Source: Actinoplanes philippinensis (lineage in GTDB: Bacteria; Actinomycetota; Actinomycetes; Mycobacteriales; Micromonosporaceae). From it: a DNA stretch of 64,000 bases. Positions within the stretch are counted from its first letter, which is position 1; each line of letters opens with the position of its first letter. Positions 44,953 to 52,880 of this stretch are shown in pieces. Location: the NCBI RefSeq assembly GCF_900113015.1, contig NZ_FONV01000003.1:1-64000 (forward strand), given 5' to 3'. Both the position numbers and the translations under genes were made by a program. Under the pieces are notes generated by a model, which was not told the DNA's origin, searched no databases, and was given only the letters and a program-made list of their open reading frames with translations.

Positions 44953-45447
44953 ATGGGACGTCCCACGCTGTACGAAGCAGCCGGCGGAGCACCCGCCATG
45001 CTGGCCCTGGCCACCGACTTCCACGAGCGGTGCCTGGCCCATCCGACGCTGTCGCACCCGTTCGCGCACGGTGTCGACCCGGCACACGTGCCGCACCTCG
45101 CCGCGTACTGGGGTGAGGTGTTCGGCGGGCCACCCGACTACAGCCGCAGCCACGGCGGGCACGGGGCGATGATCCGGGTCCACGCCAACCAGTGCGACGA
45201 GGACCCGTTCTCCGCCGCGTTCGTGGAGTGTTTCGACGCGGCGGTCGCGGCGGTGCTGCCCGGCGACACCGAGCTGCGGGCCGTGCTCGGCGACTACATC
45301 CGGGCGGCGACCGCCGAGGTGGTGGCCTACATGCCGCTGTCCGCGGCGGGACCCGGGGATCCGCCGATGCCACGGTGGACCTGGGCCGGGCGCCAAGGGC
45401 TCGACGGCTCCGTCTCGACCGGGGACGCGGTCACCCGTACGCCATAG
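44953..45447 (+). CDS. Truncated hemoglobin (group II-like)
   Basis: The 164-residue protein shows globin helices: LYEAAGGAPAMLALATDFHE (A/B), HPTLSHPFAHGVDPAHVPHL (E region) and RSHGGHGAMIRVHANQCDED (proximal His region). The order fits truncated haemoglobins, which bind oxygen or nitric oxide and support redox protection. ATG 44953 follows GGGAGG closely. The last 120 bases overlap the 3' end of the TusA-like gene on the other strand, so the polar tail after about residue 125 may be under dual coding constraint. It is divergent from the esterase-family gene. Confidence 0.85.
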   Translation: MGRPTLYEAAGGAPAMLALATDFHERCLAHPTLSHPFAHGVDPAHVPHLAAYWGEVFGGPPDYSRSHGGHGAMIRVHANQCDEDPFSAAFVECFDAAVAAVLPGDTELRAVLGDYIRAATAEVVAYMPLSAAGPGDPPMPRWTWAGRQGLDGSVSTGDAVTRTP

Positions 45448-45641
45448 GTCCGGGGTTGAATCTCGCCGAGGTAGTCGTGACCGGTCAGGTGGCACCAGGC
45501 CGGAAGGTCCAGCGGCGCCGCCGGGTCGGTGGCCTTCAGGTGGACCACCGCGCCGGGCGGCAGCGTCGCGATGAGTTTGCGCAGCTCGATGAGGAGCAGC
45601 ACGCAACGGCGGTCGCCACCGTCCAGGACCGTCGGCGTCAT
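45327..45641 (-). CDS. TusA-like protein without the CPxP cysteine motif
   Basis: The 104-residue protein resembles the small TusA/SirA fold: VLDGGDRRCVLLLIELRKLI, then GAVVHLKATDPAAPLDLPAW and CHLTGHDYLGEI. In active TusA the first helix carries CPxP; here the cysteine is followed by VLL, so classic sulfur transfer is uncertain. Its start overlaps the NUDIX stop (ATGA at 45638-45641), making it the third gene of an operon with a SpoIIE phosphatase. The C-terminal 40 residues lie over the globin gene on the opposite strand and look unstructured. Confidence 0.7.
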   Translation of the reverse strand: MTPTVLDGGDRRCVLLLIELRKLIATLPPGAVVHLKATDPAAPLDLPAWCHLTGHDYLGEIQPRTYGVRVTASPVETEPSSPWRPAQVHRGIGGSPGPAADSGM

Positions 45642-46048
45642 CGCAGCAGCGCCAGGGTCGCCGGGAGCTGCGAGTGCAGCGGGGCGGGCAGCTCGCCGGG
45701 AGCGAACCAGGCCAGGTCGTCGAACTTGTGCGGCTCGCCGATCCGCACGGCCGCCGGATCGACACGAACCGCGAAGACGACCGCCACCCAGTGCGACGGC
45801 GGATCGTCCCGCAGCACGTTGCGTACGCCCAGCTGCCGGATCTCCAACGGCACCGCCGTGTACTCCTCGCCCACCTCACGGGTCACCGCGGCCTCGAACG
45901 TCTCCCCGAACTCCAGGGCGCCCGCCCCGCAGTCCCACGCGCCCGGCTCGTCACGGGCCTGCGCCGACCGGCGGGCCAGCAGGATCCGGCCGGCGCCGTC
46001 GTGACAGACGAACACACACGAGACAGAAGGCTTCATGCCATCGATCAT
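45638..46048 (-). CDS. NUDIX hydrolase
   Basis: The 136-residue protein has a NUDIX box (GALEFGETFEAAVTREVGEE, about 54-73) close to the GX5EX7REUXEEXGU consensus, preceded by strands typical of the fold (SCVFVCHDGAGRILLARRS). It hydrolyses a nucleoside diphosphate linked to another group; the substrate is unknown. I start at ATG 46048, which overlaps the stop of the phosphatase gene (ATGA at 46045-46048), giving translational coupling; the internal MKPSV at 46036 is an alternative. Confidence 0.88.
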   Translation of the reverse strand: MIDGMKPSVSCVFVCHDGAGRILLARRSAQARDEPGAWDCGAGALEFGETFEAAVTREVGEEYTAVPLEIRQLGVRNVLRDDPPSHWVAVVFAVRVDPAAVRIGEPHKFDDLAWFAPGELPAPLHSQLPATLALLR

Positions 46049-47874
46049 GCACGGGGTCTCGCGGCGAGGATGCAGGTGTCGTCGTCCGGGTTGGCACGGC
46101 GCAACCGGGCCAGCATCTCCGTCAGTGGCTGCTCCGGGGCCGTCCGCACCGCGTCGTCGACCGCCGCGATCACCGAGTCGAGGCCGACGTCCGGCCCCCG
46201 GCGCCGCTCCTCGACCAGGCCGTCGGTGTAGAGCAGCAGCATGTCGCCCGGCGTCAGGTCGATGACCGCGTCGGCGTACCGCGCGCCGTCCACCACCCCC
46301 AGCATCGGGCCCGCCGGGCGGGGCAGCGGCGCGGTCCGGCCGCCCCGGCTCAACAGCGGCGGCGGATGACCGGCCTGCGCCCACACCAGCTCGTGCCGCC
46401 GCGGATCGAACCGGGCGATCACCGCGGTCGCCGCCAGCTCCGGATCGTCCGCCTCCAGCTCCCAGATCAACTGGTTCAGATGCTGCAACAGTGCTCCCGG
46501 ATCGCTGGTCACCACGGCCAGCGCCCGCAGCGCGTGCCGCAGCTGGGCCATCGTCGTCGCCGCCTGCGTCCCGTGCCCGGCCACGTCACCGACGGCCAGC
46601 AGCACCGACCCGTCCCGCAGCGCCGCCGCATGGAACCAGTCCCCGCCGATCATCGCCGCCCGCCCGGACCCCGCCGTCCCCGTTCCCGCGGGCAGGTAGC
46701 GCACCGCCACCCGCAGTCCCGGCAGGTCGATCGGCTCCGCCGGGATCGGCAGGATGATCCGCTGCAGCCGCGCCGCCAGCTCGTGCTCGGCCGCCAGCGT
46801 GCGCTCCACCTCGGCCAGCCGCTCCGCGCCGACCCGCTGCTCGGTGACGTCCTGCACGATCCCGTACACCCGCAACGGCTGCCCGTCGGCGTCCCGTACC
46901 GCGTCCGCCACCGTCCGCAGATGCTTGACGCGCCCGCCCACACGCACCCGCGTCACGACGTCCACCCGCTCCGACCGCCGGAACGCCTCCACCGCCGCCA
47001 CCCGCATCGGCATGTCACCGGCGACCGCCTCACCCTCCCCCGGCGGGCCGAGGGCCGGATCCCGCTCGTAGATCCGATACAACTGCGGCGACCAGTAGAT
47101 CTCACCGCTGACCAGATCCCACTCCCCCCAGCCGAGGTTGGCGAGCCGCTCCATCCCCTCCAGGCGCCCGGCACCCCGCCCAGCCGCCGACACCCCAGCC
47201 GAATCACTCACCACCTTCTCCGACGCCCCAGCCCCCGTACCCGCCGCGTTCACCGCCGCGTTCGCCGGTCCGGCACCCGCCGCCTTCACCGCCTCGGCAC
47301 CCGCCGTTCTCGCCGGCCCGGCACCCGCGGTCGGCCCCTCGTCTGGTGCCGGATCATCGCCCGCTCCAGTTCCGCCCGGCACGGATTGTGACGGCGCCAG
47401 GTCCGCCCGCGCCGCCGGATCGATCATTGCGGCCGCGATCAGCTGAGATACCGTCACCGGCCGCCGCCGACGGTCCGCAACGGCTTCCACACTGTCGAGC
47501 AGCCGAATCACCCGATGCGCCAACTCGGTGACATCACACCGCCGCTCGGAAGCCATCCGCAGCAGATGCCGCTGCGCCTCAGCCACCCGACACCGGGCCC
47601 ACCCCGCCAGCAGCCCGATGGCCCGGTCCACCGCCCGCCCGCTATCACCACCGGCGCTCCCGACGGCCCGGCCGCCCTCCGCACCCCCGCTCCCGACGCC
47701 TTGCTCCAGAGTCCGCCCGCCGTCCGCACCGGCACTCCCGACGGTCCACAGCCCCCGTCTCGCCACAGCCCCGCCGAACTCGTCGGAACAGCCGACCGCC
47801 TCCCCACCGGCCGGCCCCCACCGCGCCGTGGGCGGCCGGCCGCTCGCCGCCCGCGCATACGCCCGACCTCCCAC
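46045..47874 (-). CDS. ANTAR-PAS-SpoIIE (PP2C) phosphatase
   Basis: The 609-residue protein has an N-terminal low-complexity stretch, an ANTAR-like three-helix domain (AIGLLAGWARCRVAEAQRHL to ELAHRVIRLLDSV, about 85-135), a long Ala/Gly linker, a PAS domain (LGWGEWDLVSGEIYWSPQLY, about 250-350) and a SpoIIE/PP2C phosphatase domain (about 370-607). Phosphatase metal sites are GGDWFHAAAL, VGDVAGHG, YTDGLVEE and DDDTCIL. Such phosphatases reactivate anti-sigma antagonists in partner-switching systems; ANTAR domains bind RNA hairpins or act in signalling. The GTG at 47874 is tentative because the N-terminus is Gly/Arg/Ala-rich and unlike any family. Confidence 0.85.
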   Translation of the reverse strand: MGGRAYARAASGRPPTARWGPAGGEAVGCSDEFGGAVARRGLWTVGSAGADGGRTLEQGVGSGGAEGGRAVGSAGGDSGRAVDRAIGLLAGWARCRVAEAQRHLLRMASERRCDVTELAHRVIRLLDSVEAVADRRRRPVTVSQLIAAAMIDPAARADLAPSQSVPGGTGAGDDPAPDEGPTAGAGPARTAGAEAVKAAGAGPANAAVNAAGTGAGASEKVVSDSAGVSAAGRGAGRLEGMERLANLGWGEWDLVSGEIYWSPQLYRIYERDPALGPPGEGEAVAGDMPMRVAAVEAFRRSERVDVVTRVRVGGRVKHLRTVADAVRDADGQPLRVYGIVQDVTEQRVGAERLAEVERTLAAEHELAARLQRIILPIPAEPIDLPGLRVAVRYLPAGTGTAGSGRAAMIGGDWFHAAALRDGSVLLAVGDVAGHGTQAATTMAQLRHALRALAVVTSDPGALLQHLNQLIWELEADDPELAATAVIARFDPRRHELVWAQAGHPPPLLSRGGRTAPLPRPAGPMLGVVDGARYADAVIDLTPGDMLLLYTDGLVEERRRGPDVGLDSVIAAVDDAVRTAPEQPLTEMLARLRRANPDDDTCILAARPRA

Positions 47875-48238
47875 CAGAGACCTCCCAGCTCACTAGAGGT
47901 TCCTGCTTACGCCCGCGCACCACATCACGGCATCCCCCGATCATCCGCCCGGGTCATACGAATCCACCCACGTCACACACCTCACCCGCGAGAGGTCCGA
48001 CGTTCGGTCAGGGTCACCACCGAAAACCCACCCCACGTGGTACGGCCACCGCCCCCACAACCGCGCCCATCCCGTCCCCGCCTACCCCGCGACGCCTCCC
48101 ACCCCAAACTCCCAACGCGACCGCCGGGCTTGCTGCCCACTCACCAAACCCCCACGCCGCCCCACCCGCCCCAGCACCCCCACCAGCCAGAACCCACCCA
48201 CCCCACACCAATGGCCGTCGCCCACCGCCCCTGCCCCT

Positions 48239-48602
48239 GGCGCCGTTTCGACGCCTCTGATATCTCCCTGGGCGCTCGCCACCCCACCCCGGCCAGCGCA
48301 CAGCGCCGTTTCGACGCCTCTGGCCAGCGCACGGGCTGCTTCGGCGCGGCTGATGCCGCCCCCTGGGTGCTGGCCGCTCGACCCCGGCGGGGAAAGCGCT
48401 GATTCGGCGCCACTGATGCCGCCTGGGTGCCGGCCGCTCGACCCCGGCCAGGACAGCGCTGCCTCGGCGCGGCTGATGCCGCCTGGGTGCCGGCCGCTCG
48501 ACCCCGGCCCGGACAGCGCTGCTTCGGCGCGACTGATGCCGCCTGGGTGGCTGGCCGCTCGACTCGGGCCGGCGGACAGCGCAGCCTCGACGCCGCTAAT
48601 AC
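48239..48602. repeat. 60-bp tandem repeat array
   Basis: Units begin with forms of GCCTGGGTGCCGGCCGCTCG and recur exactly every 60 bp at 48361 (a longer CCCTGGGTGC variant), 48421, 48481 and 48541. Two more degenerate units with CGCCGTTTCGACGCCTCTG start at about 48241 and 48303. Since 60 is a multiple of three, several frames stay open, but no start, RBS or family supports a protein. Confidence 0.92.
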
Positions 48603-48818
48603 AGCGGTGGCGCCGGATACCCGGGGGCCGGCGGGTGGCTTCGTTGTGAGTGCGGCCGGACACGGCCGTTGGCCGCGAGCCTCGGCCCACACACGGTGCT
48701 GTGTCGATACGGCGCAACGGTGGTGGGCGGTGGCTGGGAAGGGGTCGGGCGGTGAGGGGAGGACTGGCGCGTGAGGCGCCTTGGGGGTTGTAGTGGGCTG
48801 GGTGTCGCGTTGTGGTTC

Positions 48819-48845
48819 GGGGCGGGGTGGGATTTGCGGGAGGGG
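48819..48845 (+). other. Potential G-quadruplex motif
   Basis: Five runs of three or more G (48819, 48824, 48829, 48838 and 48842) lie within 27 bases with loops of 1-6 nt, meeting the usual sequence rule for an intramolecular quadruplex on the plus strand. Confidence 0.6.
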
Positions 48846-49032
48846 TGGTTCGTACCGTATGAAGGTTTTTAGGATGGTGTGGAGGGTGACGGGCGGGACC
48901 GCCGGGAGTTGTGGGGGTCTCGGGGGCGGTTTCGGAAGGTGGCCGGGCGGGGCGGGCGCGGGCGAGATCGGTCCGGCGGTACGCTTCCTGCCATGCTGAT
49001 CCGGACCCCGCCGATCTCCGGGTCATGCTGAC

Positions 49033-49347
49033 ATGCGGCGCGGGGAGATCTGGACGATCGGGGACCGGGCCGATCTGCGGTATCGGGTTCTGGTGCTGTC
49101 CGGGGACAGCTACAACGAGCGGAAGAACGCTGCGCCGTTCTGTGCGCCGATCGTTCGGCAGCGTGGAGTGACCGAGTTGCCGCCCTATGCGGTGGCGCTG
49201 ACCGAGCAGGATCCGATCACCGGGGTTGTGGTGGTCAATCGGATGCGGCGGCTGCCGGCTTCGACCGGGGCCGAGCGGATCGGGATGGTCACCGGGGCCA
49301 GCATGGCGCGGCTTGCCGAGGCCATGCGGGATCTTTTCGAGCTCTGA
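49033..49347 (+). CDS. Orphan MazF/PemK-like toxin
   Basis: The 104-residue protein fits the MazF/PemK SH3-like fold: RRGEIWTIGDRADLRYRVLV with the conserved GxIWxxxxxxxxxxRxVxVxS start, then RQRGVTELPPYAVALTEQDP and a C-terminal helix (ARLAEAMRDLFEL). MazF toxins cut mRNA at short motifs. No antitoxin ORF lies directly upstream or downstream, and the gene stands between two tandem repeat arrays. It may be an antitoxin-independent relative or use an antitoxin encoded elsewhere. ATG 49033 is the only start that fits the fold. Confidence 0.82.
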   Translation: MRRGEIWTIGDRADLRYRVLVLSGDSYNERKNAAPFCAPIVRQRGVTELPPYAVALTEQDPITGVVVVNRMRRLPASTGAERIGMVTGASMARLAEAMRDLFEL

Positions 49348-49893
49348 CCGCGGTCGGATGGTTCGATGGGCCGCGGCGGCTCGGCGGACGGCGACTGTGC
49401 GATAGGCAGCGACCGGCGCGAGGAACCGCGACCGGCGCAGCGAGCGGCGCGAGGAACCGCGAGCGGCGCGAGGAACCGCGAGCGGCGCGAGGAACCGCGA
49501 GCGGCGCCAGGAACCGCGAGCGGCGCCAGGAACCGCGAGCGGCGCCAGGAACCGCGAGCGGCGCCAGGAACCGCGAGCGGCGCCAGGAACCGCGAGCGGC
49601 GTCGGCCGGACAGCGCGACAGGCTCGGAAGTCCGCGATACGCATCAAAGGCCGCGACCGGCGCGAGAAGCTGCAACCAGCGCGAGCTGCGCGATAAAGCT
49701 GCGAGCAGGGCGAGGGGCGGGTGGCGGGCGAGGTGGGGAGGGGCTGCCAGCGGGTCTCGGCTGTGGGATCGGCTGTGGCGGCGCAGACTTGAGCATGCTC
49801 ACCACGTGGACGTGATCGAACCGCAACGGGGCGGATCCCGTAAGAATGACCGCGGGGCCCGTAACGGGCGGGTAACGAGGAAGGACGTAGTCG
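49348..49893. other. Gene-free interval between mazF-like gene and gnd
   Basis: These 546 bases hold the 19-bp tandem array and, after about 49700, ordinary sequence leading to the gnd promoter. No ORF in any frame looks real; the long open frames on the minus strand merely translate the repeats. Confidence 0.65.
49411..49602. repeat. 19-bp tandem repeat array, eight contiguous units plus one
   Basis: Units based on GAGGAACCGCGAGCGGCGC recur every 19 bp at 49451, 49470, 49489, 49508, 49527, 49546, 49565 and 49584, with an offset unit at 49420. From the unit at 49508 onward the first base changes from G to C, so the array consists of two sub-types. No spacers are present. Confidence 0.94.
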
Positions 49894-51330
49894 ATGTCGC
49901 AAAAGGCGCAGATCGGTGTCACCGGCCTGGCGGTGATGGGCCGTAACCTGGCCCGTAACTTCGCCAGGCACGGGCACACCGTGGCGTTGCACAACCGGTC
50001 CTACGGCCGCACCAAGGAGCTGGTCGAGGAGTTCGGTCACGAGGGCACGTTCCTGCCGGCCGAGACGGCTGAGCAGTTCGTGGCGAGCCTGGAGCGCCCG
50101 CGACGCGTCGTCATCATGGTCAAGGCCGGGCCGGCCACGGACGCCGTGATCGACGAGTTCGCTCCGCTGCTCGAAGAGGGCGACATGCTGATCGACGCGG
50201 GTAACGCGCACTACGCGGACACCCGGCGGCGGGAGGCGGCGCTGAAGGCGAAGGGCCTGCACTTCGTCGGCGCCGGTGTGTCCGGTGGCGAGGAGGGCGC
50301 GCTGCACGGCCCGAGCATCATGCCGGGTGGGCCGAAGGAGTCGTACGAGGCGCTCGGCCCGCTGCTGGAGGACATCGCGGCGAAGGTGGACGGCGAGCCG
50401 TGCTGTGTGCACGTCGGCCCGGACGGCGCCGGTCACTTCGTGAAGATGGTGCACAACGGCATCGAGTATGCGGACATGCAGCTCATCGCCGAGGCGTACG
50501 ACCTGCTGCGCCGGGTGGGCGGGCACTCGCCGGCCGAGATCGCCGAGATCTTCAAGGGCTGGAACGAGGGGCGGCTCGGGTCGTACCTGATCGAGATCAC
50601 CGCCGAGGTGCTCAAGCAGGTCGACGCGGCCACCGGCAAGGCGTTCGTGGACGTCGTGGCCGACGCCGCCGAGCAGAAGGGCACCGGCCGCTGGACCGTG
50701 CAGGCGGCGCTGGACCTGGGTGTGCCGGTCTCCGGGATCGCCGAGTCGGTCTTCGCGCGGGCGCTGTCCGGCGGCAAGGACGAGCGGGCGGCCGCCGCCG
50801 AGGCCGGGCTGCCGGGCCCGTCGGCCGGCGCCGAGCACAGCGGTGACCTGGTGGCCGACGTCGAGCAGGCGCTGTTCGCGTCGAAGATCGTGGCCTACGC
50901 GCAGGGCTTCCAGCAGATCCAGGCGGCCAGCAAGGAGTACGGCTGGGACATCGACCCGGGTGCGATGGCGAAGATCTGGCGGGCCGGCTGCATCATCCGG
51001 GCGAAGTTCCTGGACTTCATCAAGCAGGCGTACGACAAGAAGCCCGACCTGGCCACGTTGCTCGTCGACCAGTACTTCCTGGACGCGGTCAGCGGCGCTC
51101 AGGACGCGTGGCGGCGGGTCGTCGTCACGGCCGCGCAGCAGGGCATCCCGGCTCCGGGCTTCGCGTCGGCGCTGGCCTACTACGACGGTCTGCGGGCCGA
51201 GCGCCTGCCGGCCGCCCTGATCCAGGGTCAGCGTGACTTCTTCGGCGCGCACACCTACCAGCGGGTGGACAAGCCGGGCTCGTTCCACACGCTGTGGGCC
51301 GCCGAGGGCCGTCCCGAGGTCGACGCCTGA
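49894..51330 (+). CDS. gnd: 6-phosphogluconate dehydrogenase (decarboxylating)
   Basis: The 478-residue enzyme has the NADP-binding Rossmann motif GLAVMGRNLARNFARHG, the substrate motif GAGVSGGEEGALHGPSIMPG and the catalytic HFVKMVHNGIEYADMQLIAE, with Lys and Asn of the active site. The length is that of the long, dimeric form. It converts 6-phosphogluconate to ribulose 5-phosphate and NADPH in the oxidative pentose phosphate pathway. ATG 49894 has GGAAGG upstream. The stop converges on that of the GGDEF gene with 4 nt between. Confidence 0.96.
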   Translation: MSQKAQIGVTGLAVMGRNLARNFARHGHTVALHNRSYGRTKELVEEFGHEGTFLPAETAEQFVASLERPRRVVIMVKAGPATDAVIDEFAPLLEEGDMLIDAGNAHYADTRRREAALKAKGLHFVGAGVSGGEEGALHGPSIMPGGPKESYEALGPLLEDIAAKVDGEPCCVHVGPDGAGHFVKMVHNGIEYADMQLIAEAYDLLRRVGGHSPAEIAEIFKGWNEGRLGSYLIEITAEVLKQVDAATGKAFVDVVADAAEQKGTGRWTVQAALDLGVPVSGIAESVFARALSGGKDERAAAAEAGLPGPSAGAEHSGDLVADVEQALFASKIVAYAQGFQQIQAASKEYGWDIDPGAMAKIWRAGCIIRAKFLDFIKQAYDKKPDLATLLVDQYFLDAVSGAQDAWRRVVVTAAQQGIPAPGFASALAYYDGLRAERLPAALIQGQRDFFGAHTYQRVDKPGSFHTLWAAEGRPEVDA

Positions 51331-51334
51331 CGGT

Positions 51335-52774
51335 TCAGGCAGCGGCTGCGGCCGGCGTCGCGGGGCGCGCCTTCACGGCGTACATCGCGGCGTCGGCCCG
51401 GGCGATGAGGGTCTCCCGGTCGGCGTCGTCTCCGGTCCGAGCGGTGGCGGCGCCGATCGACGCGCCGATCCGGACGGTGCCGCCGGTCACCTCGATCGGC
51501 TCGCGGATCAGGGCGGCGATGCGGTCGGCGAGGGGTTCGCCGTCGCACTGGACGATCACGAACTCGTCGCCGCCGAGCCGTCCGACGGCGCCGTTGCGGC
51601 CGACCGCCGCGGACAGGCGCAGCGCGACGGCCTGCAGCACGAGGTCGCCGGCCTGGTGGCCGTACCGGTCGTTGACGGGTTTGAAGCCGTCCAGGTCGCA
51701 GAGCATGACGGTGACCTCGGCGAGGTCGCCCCGGTGGAGCGCCAGCATCGCCTGGTCGATCCGGGCGACGATGTGCCGGCGGTTGTAGAGGCCGGTCAGG
51801 TCGTCGTGGTGGGCCTGGTGGGCGAGGGTGCGTTCGGCGGCGGCCCGCTGCATCGACAGCAGCCGGAGCCGGAGCACCACCAGCGGCACGACGATGATCG
51901 TGGCGATCGGCAGGACGGCGCTGGCCGGGCCGTCGGCGCGGATCGCCTGGATGGCGGCGATCAGCGGGTTGACGCAGAGCGCGGCGCCGAGCCAGCCCAG
52001 GGGCGGGTGGCGGACCCCGGCCGGGGCCGGTCCGGGCTCGGTGACCAGCGGGGCGGTCGGCAGGACAGCCGGGGCCGCGACGGTCAGGTAGGCCAGCATC
52101 ATGATCTGGGCGGTCCAGACGGAGCCGCCGTTCACCGTGTGCACGGCGACGATGTCGTTGGCCAGGGTCAGCGTGGCGGTCAGCACCAGGTAGCCCAGCG
52201 GGCCGCGGGCTCCACGGGCGGTGGAGCCGATGCGGATCAGGCAGCCGAGCACGGCCGCGAGCACCAGCACGTCGCTGAGCAGCAGCGCCATGCCGAGGGT
52301 GGTGGCGGACGGTCCGAGGTACGGCCCGATCAGCCACTCCCAGAGCGGGCCGACGGCGCAGAGCCCGAACAGAGCCGCGTCGATCAGCCCGCCGGGATCG
52401 GCACGGCCGTGCCTGCGCAGCCCGGTCGCCGTGGCACACAGGAAGATCAGGTGCGCGGTGGCCATCACGAGGTCGGTGGTCGATCCTTCGGCGCTGCCGA
52501 AGTGGTGGCCGGGAATCCAGTCCGGCCACAGGACCGTGCCGAGGGTGAGGGTGCCGAGCCCGGCCGCGGCGGTCAGCCACGTGCCACGGTCGATGAGGTG
52601 CCGGAAGCCGACGGCGAGCAGATAGGTGACCACCGGAACGGCTGTGACCAGTGCGAAGATGGCGACACGCACGTGGGGTTCGGCCAGGCCGTAGGCCGTG
52701 GCGGCGGTTGCCGACAACACGGCCACACCCGCATGCACGGGCCATGCAGGCGCCGTCGCACGCGGCCATCCCAT
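51335..52774 (-). CDS. Membrane-bound diguanylate cyclase (GGDEF)
   Basis: The 479-residue protein has about eight membrane helices (roughly 15-290), a coiled linker and one GGDEF domain with intact VGRLGGDEFVIVQC near residue 400. The magnesium/GTP site CDLDGFKPVNDRYGHQAGD is intact; no RxxD inhibitory site precedes the motif. It should synthesise cyclic-di-GMP at the membrane. ATG 52774 follows a purine-rich RBS (GAAGGGGAA). It faces gnd on the other strand and is downstream of an MFS gene that runs in the same direction, but it has its own FliA-like promoter in the gap. Confidence 0.92.
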   Translation of the reverse strand: MGWPRATAPAWPVHAGVAVLSATAATAYGLAEPHVRVAIFALVTAVPVVTYLLAVGFRHLIDRGTWLTAAAGLGTLTLGTVLWPDWIPGHHFGSAEGSTTDLVMATAHLIFLCATATGLRRHGRADPGGLIDAALFGLCAVGPLWEWLIGPYLGPSATTLGMALLLSDVLVLAAVLGCLIRIGSTARGARGPLGYLVLTATLTLANDIVAVHTVNGGSVWTAQIMMLAYLTVAAPAVLPTAPLVTEPGPAPAGVRHPPLGWLGAALCVNPLIAAIQAIRADGPASAVLPIATIIVVPLVVLRLRLLSMQRAAAERTLAHQAHHDDLTGLYNRRHIVARIDQAMLALHRGDLAEVTVMLCDLDGFKPVNDRYGHQAGDLVLQAVALRLSAAVGRNGAVGRLGGDEFVIVQCDGEPLADRIAALIREPIEVTGGTVRIGASIGAATARTGDDADRETLIARADAAMYAVKARPATPAAAAA

Positions 52775-52809
52775 GGTGTTCCCCTTCGCCGTTTCCCTGA
52801 CGTTTCCCG

Positions 52810-52835
52810 ATCGGCGGTCCGGCCGGGGGCCTGAG
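52810..52835 (-). promoter_or_regulatory. FliA/sigma-28-like promoter of a GGDEF gene
   Basis: On the minus strand: CTCA (52835-52832), a 16-nt spacer and GCCGAT (52815-52810), 35 nt before the ATG at 52774. It lies in the gap of about 100 bp after the MFS gene. Confidence 0.72.
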
Positions 52836-52880
52836 GAATGGGCGGCCGGGAGCTGCGGGGTGGCGGGCGGGGACCGCGGC

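Larger units (their letters stand above)
47875..49032. other. 1.16-kb gene-free interval with strand-asymmetric flanks
   Basis: I find no convincing gene. The left part (about 47960-48240) is C- and A-rich and G-poor on the plus strand. The centre holds a 60-bp tandem array. The right part (about 48715-48990) is G-rich. Parts of the two flanks resemble each other in reverse complement, for example GGCGCCGTTTCG near 48240 and TCGATACGGCGC near 48704. The arrangement is loosely mirror-like around the array. Confidence 0.65.

Noticed and set aside
48014..48301. A Gly-rich minus-strand ORF of 95 codons.
   Set aside because: Its composition is explained by the C-rich strand; there is no RBS or family, and it runs into the tandem array.
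48992..49032. A 12-codon ORF just before the MazF-like gene as a possible antitoxin.
   Set aside because: It is far too short for any known antitoxin type and has no clear ribosome binding site.
49411..49602. A CRISPR array.
   Set aside because: The 19-bp units are contiguous with no spacers, and no cas gene is in the window. The same holds for the 60-, 35- and 22-bp arrays.
49796..49830. A CTCA-type promoter upstream of gnd.
   Set aside because: The only CCGA-like block falls at the wrong distance (about 13 nt) and reads TCGAAC.
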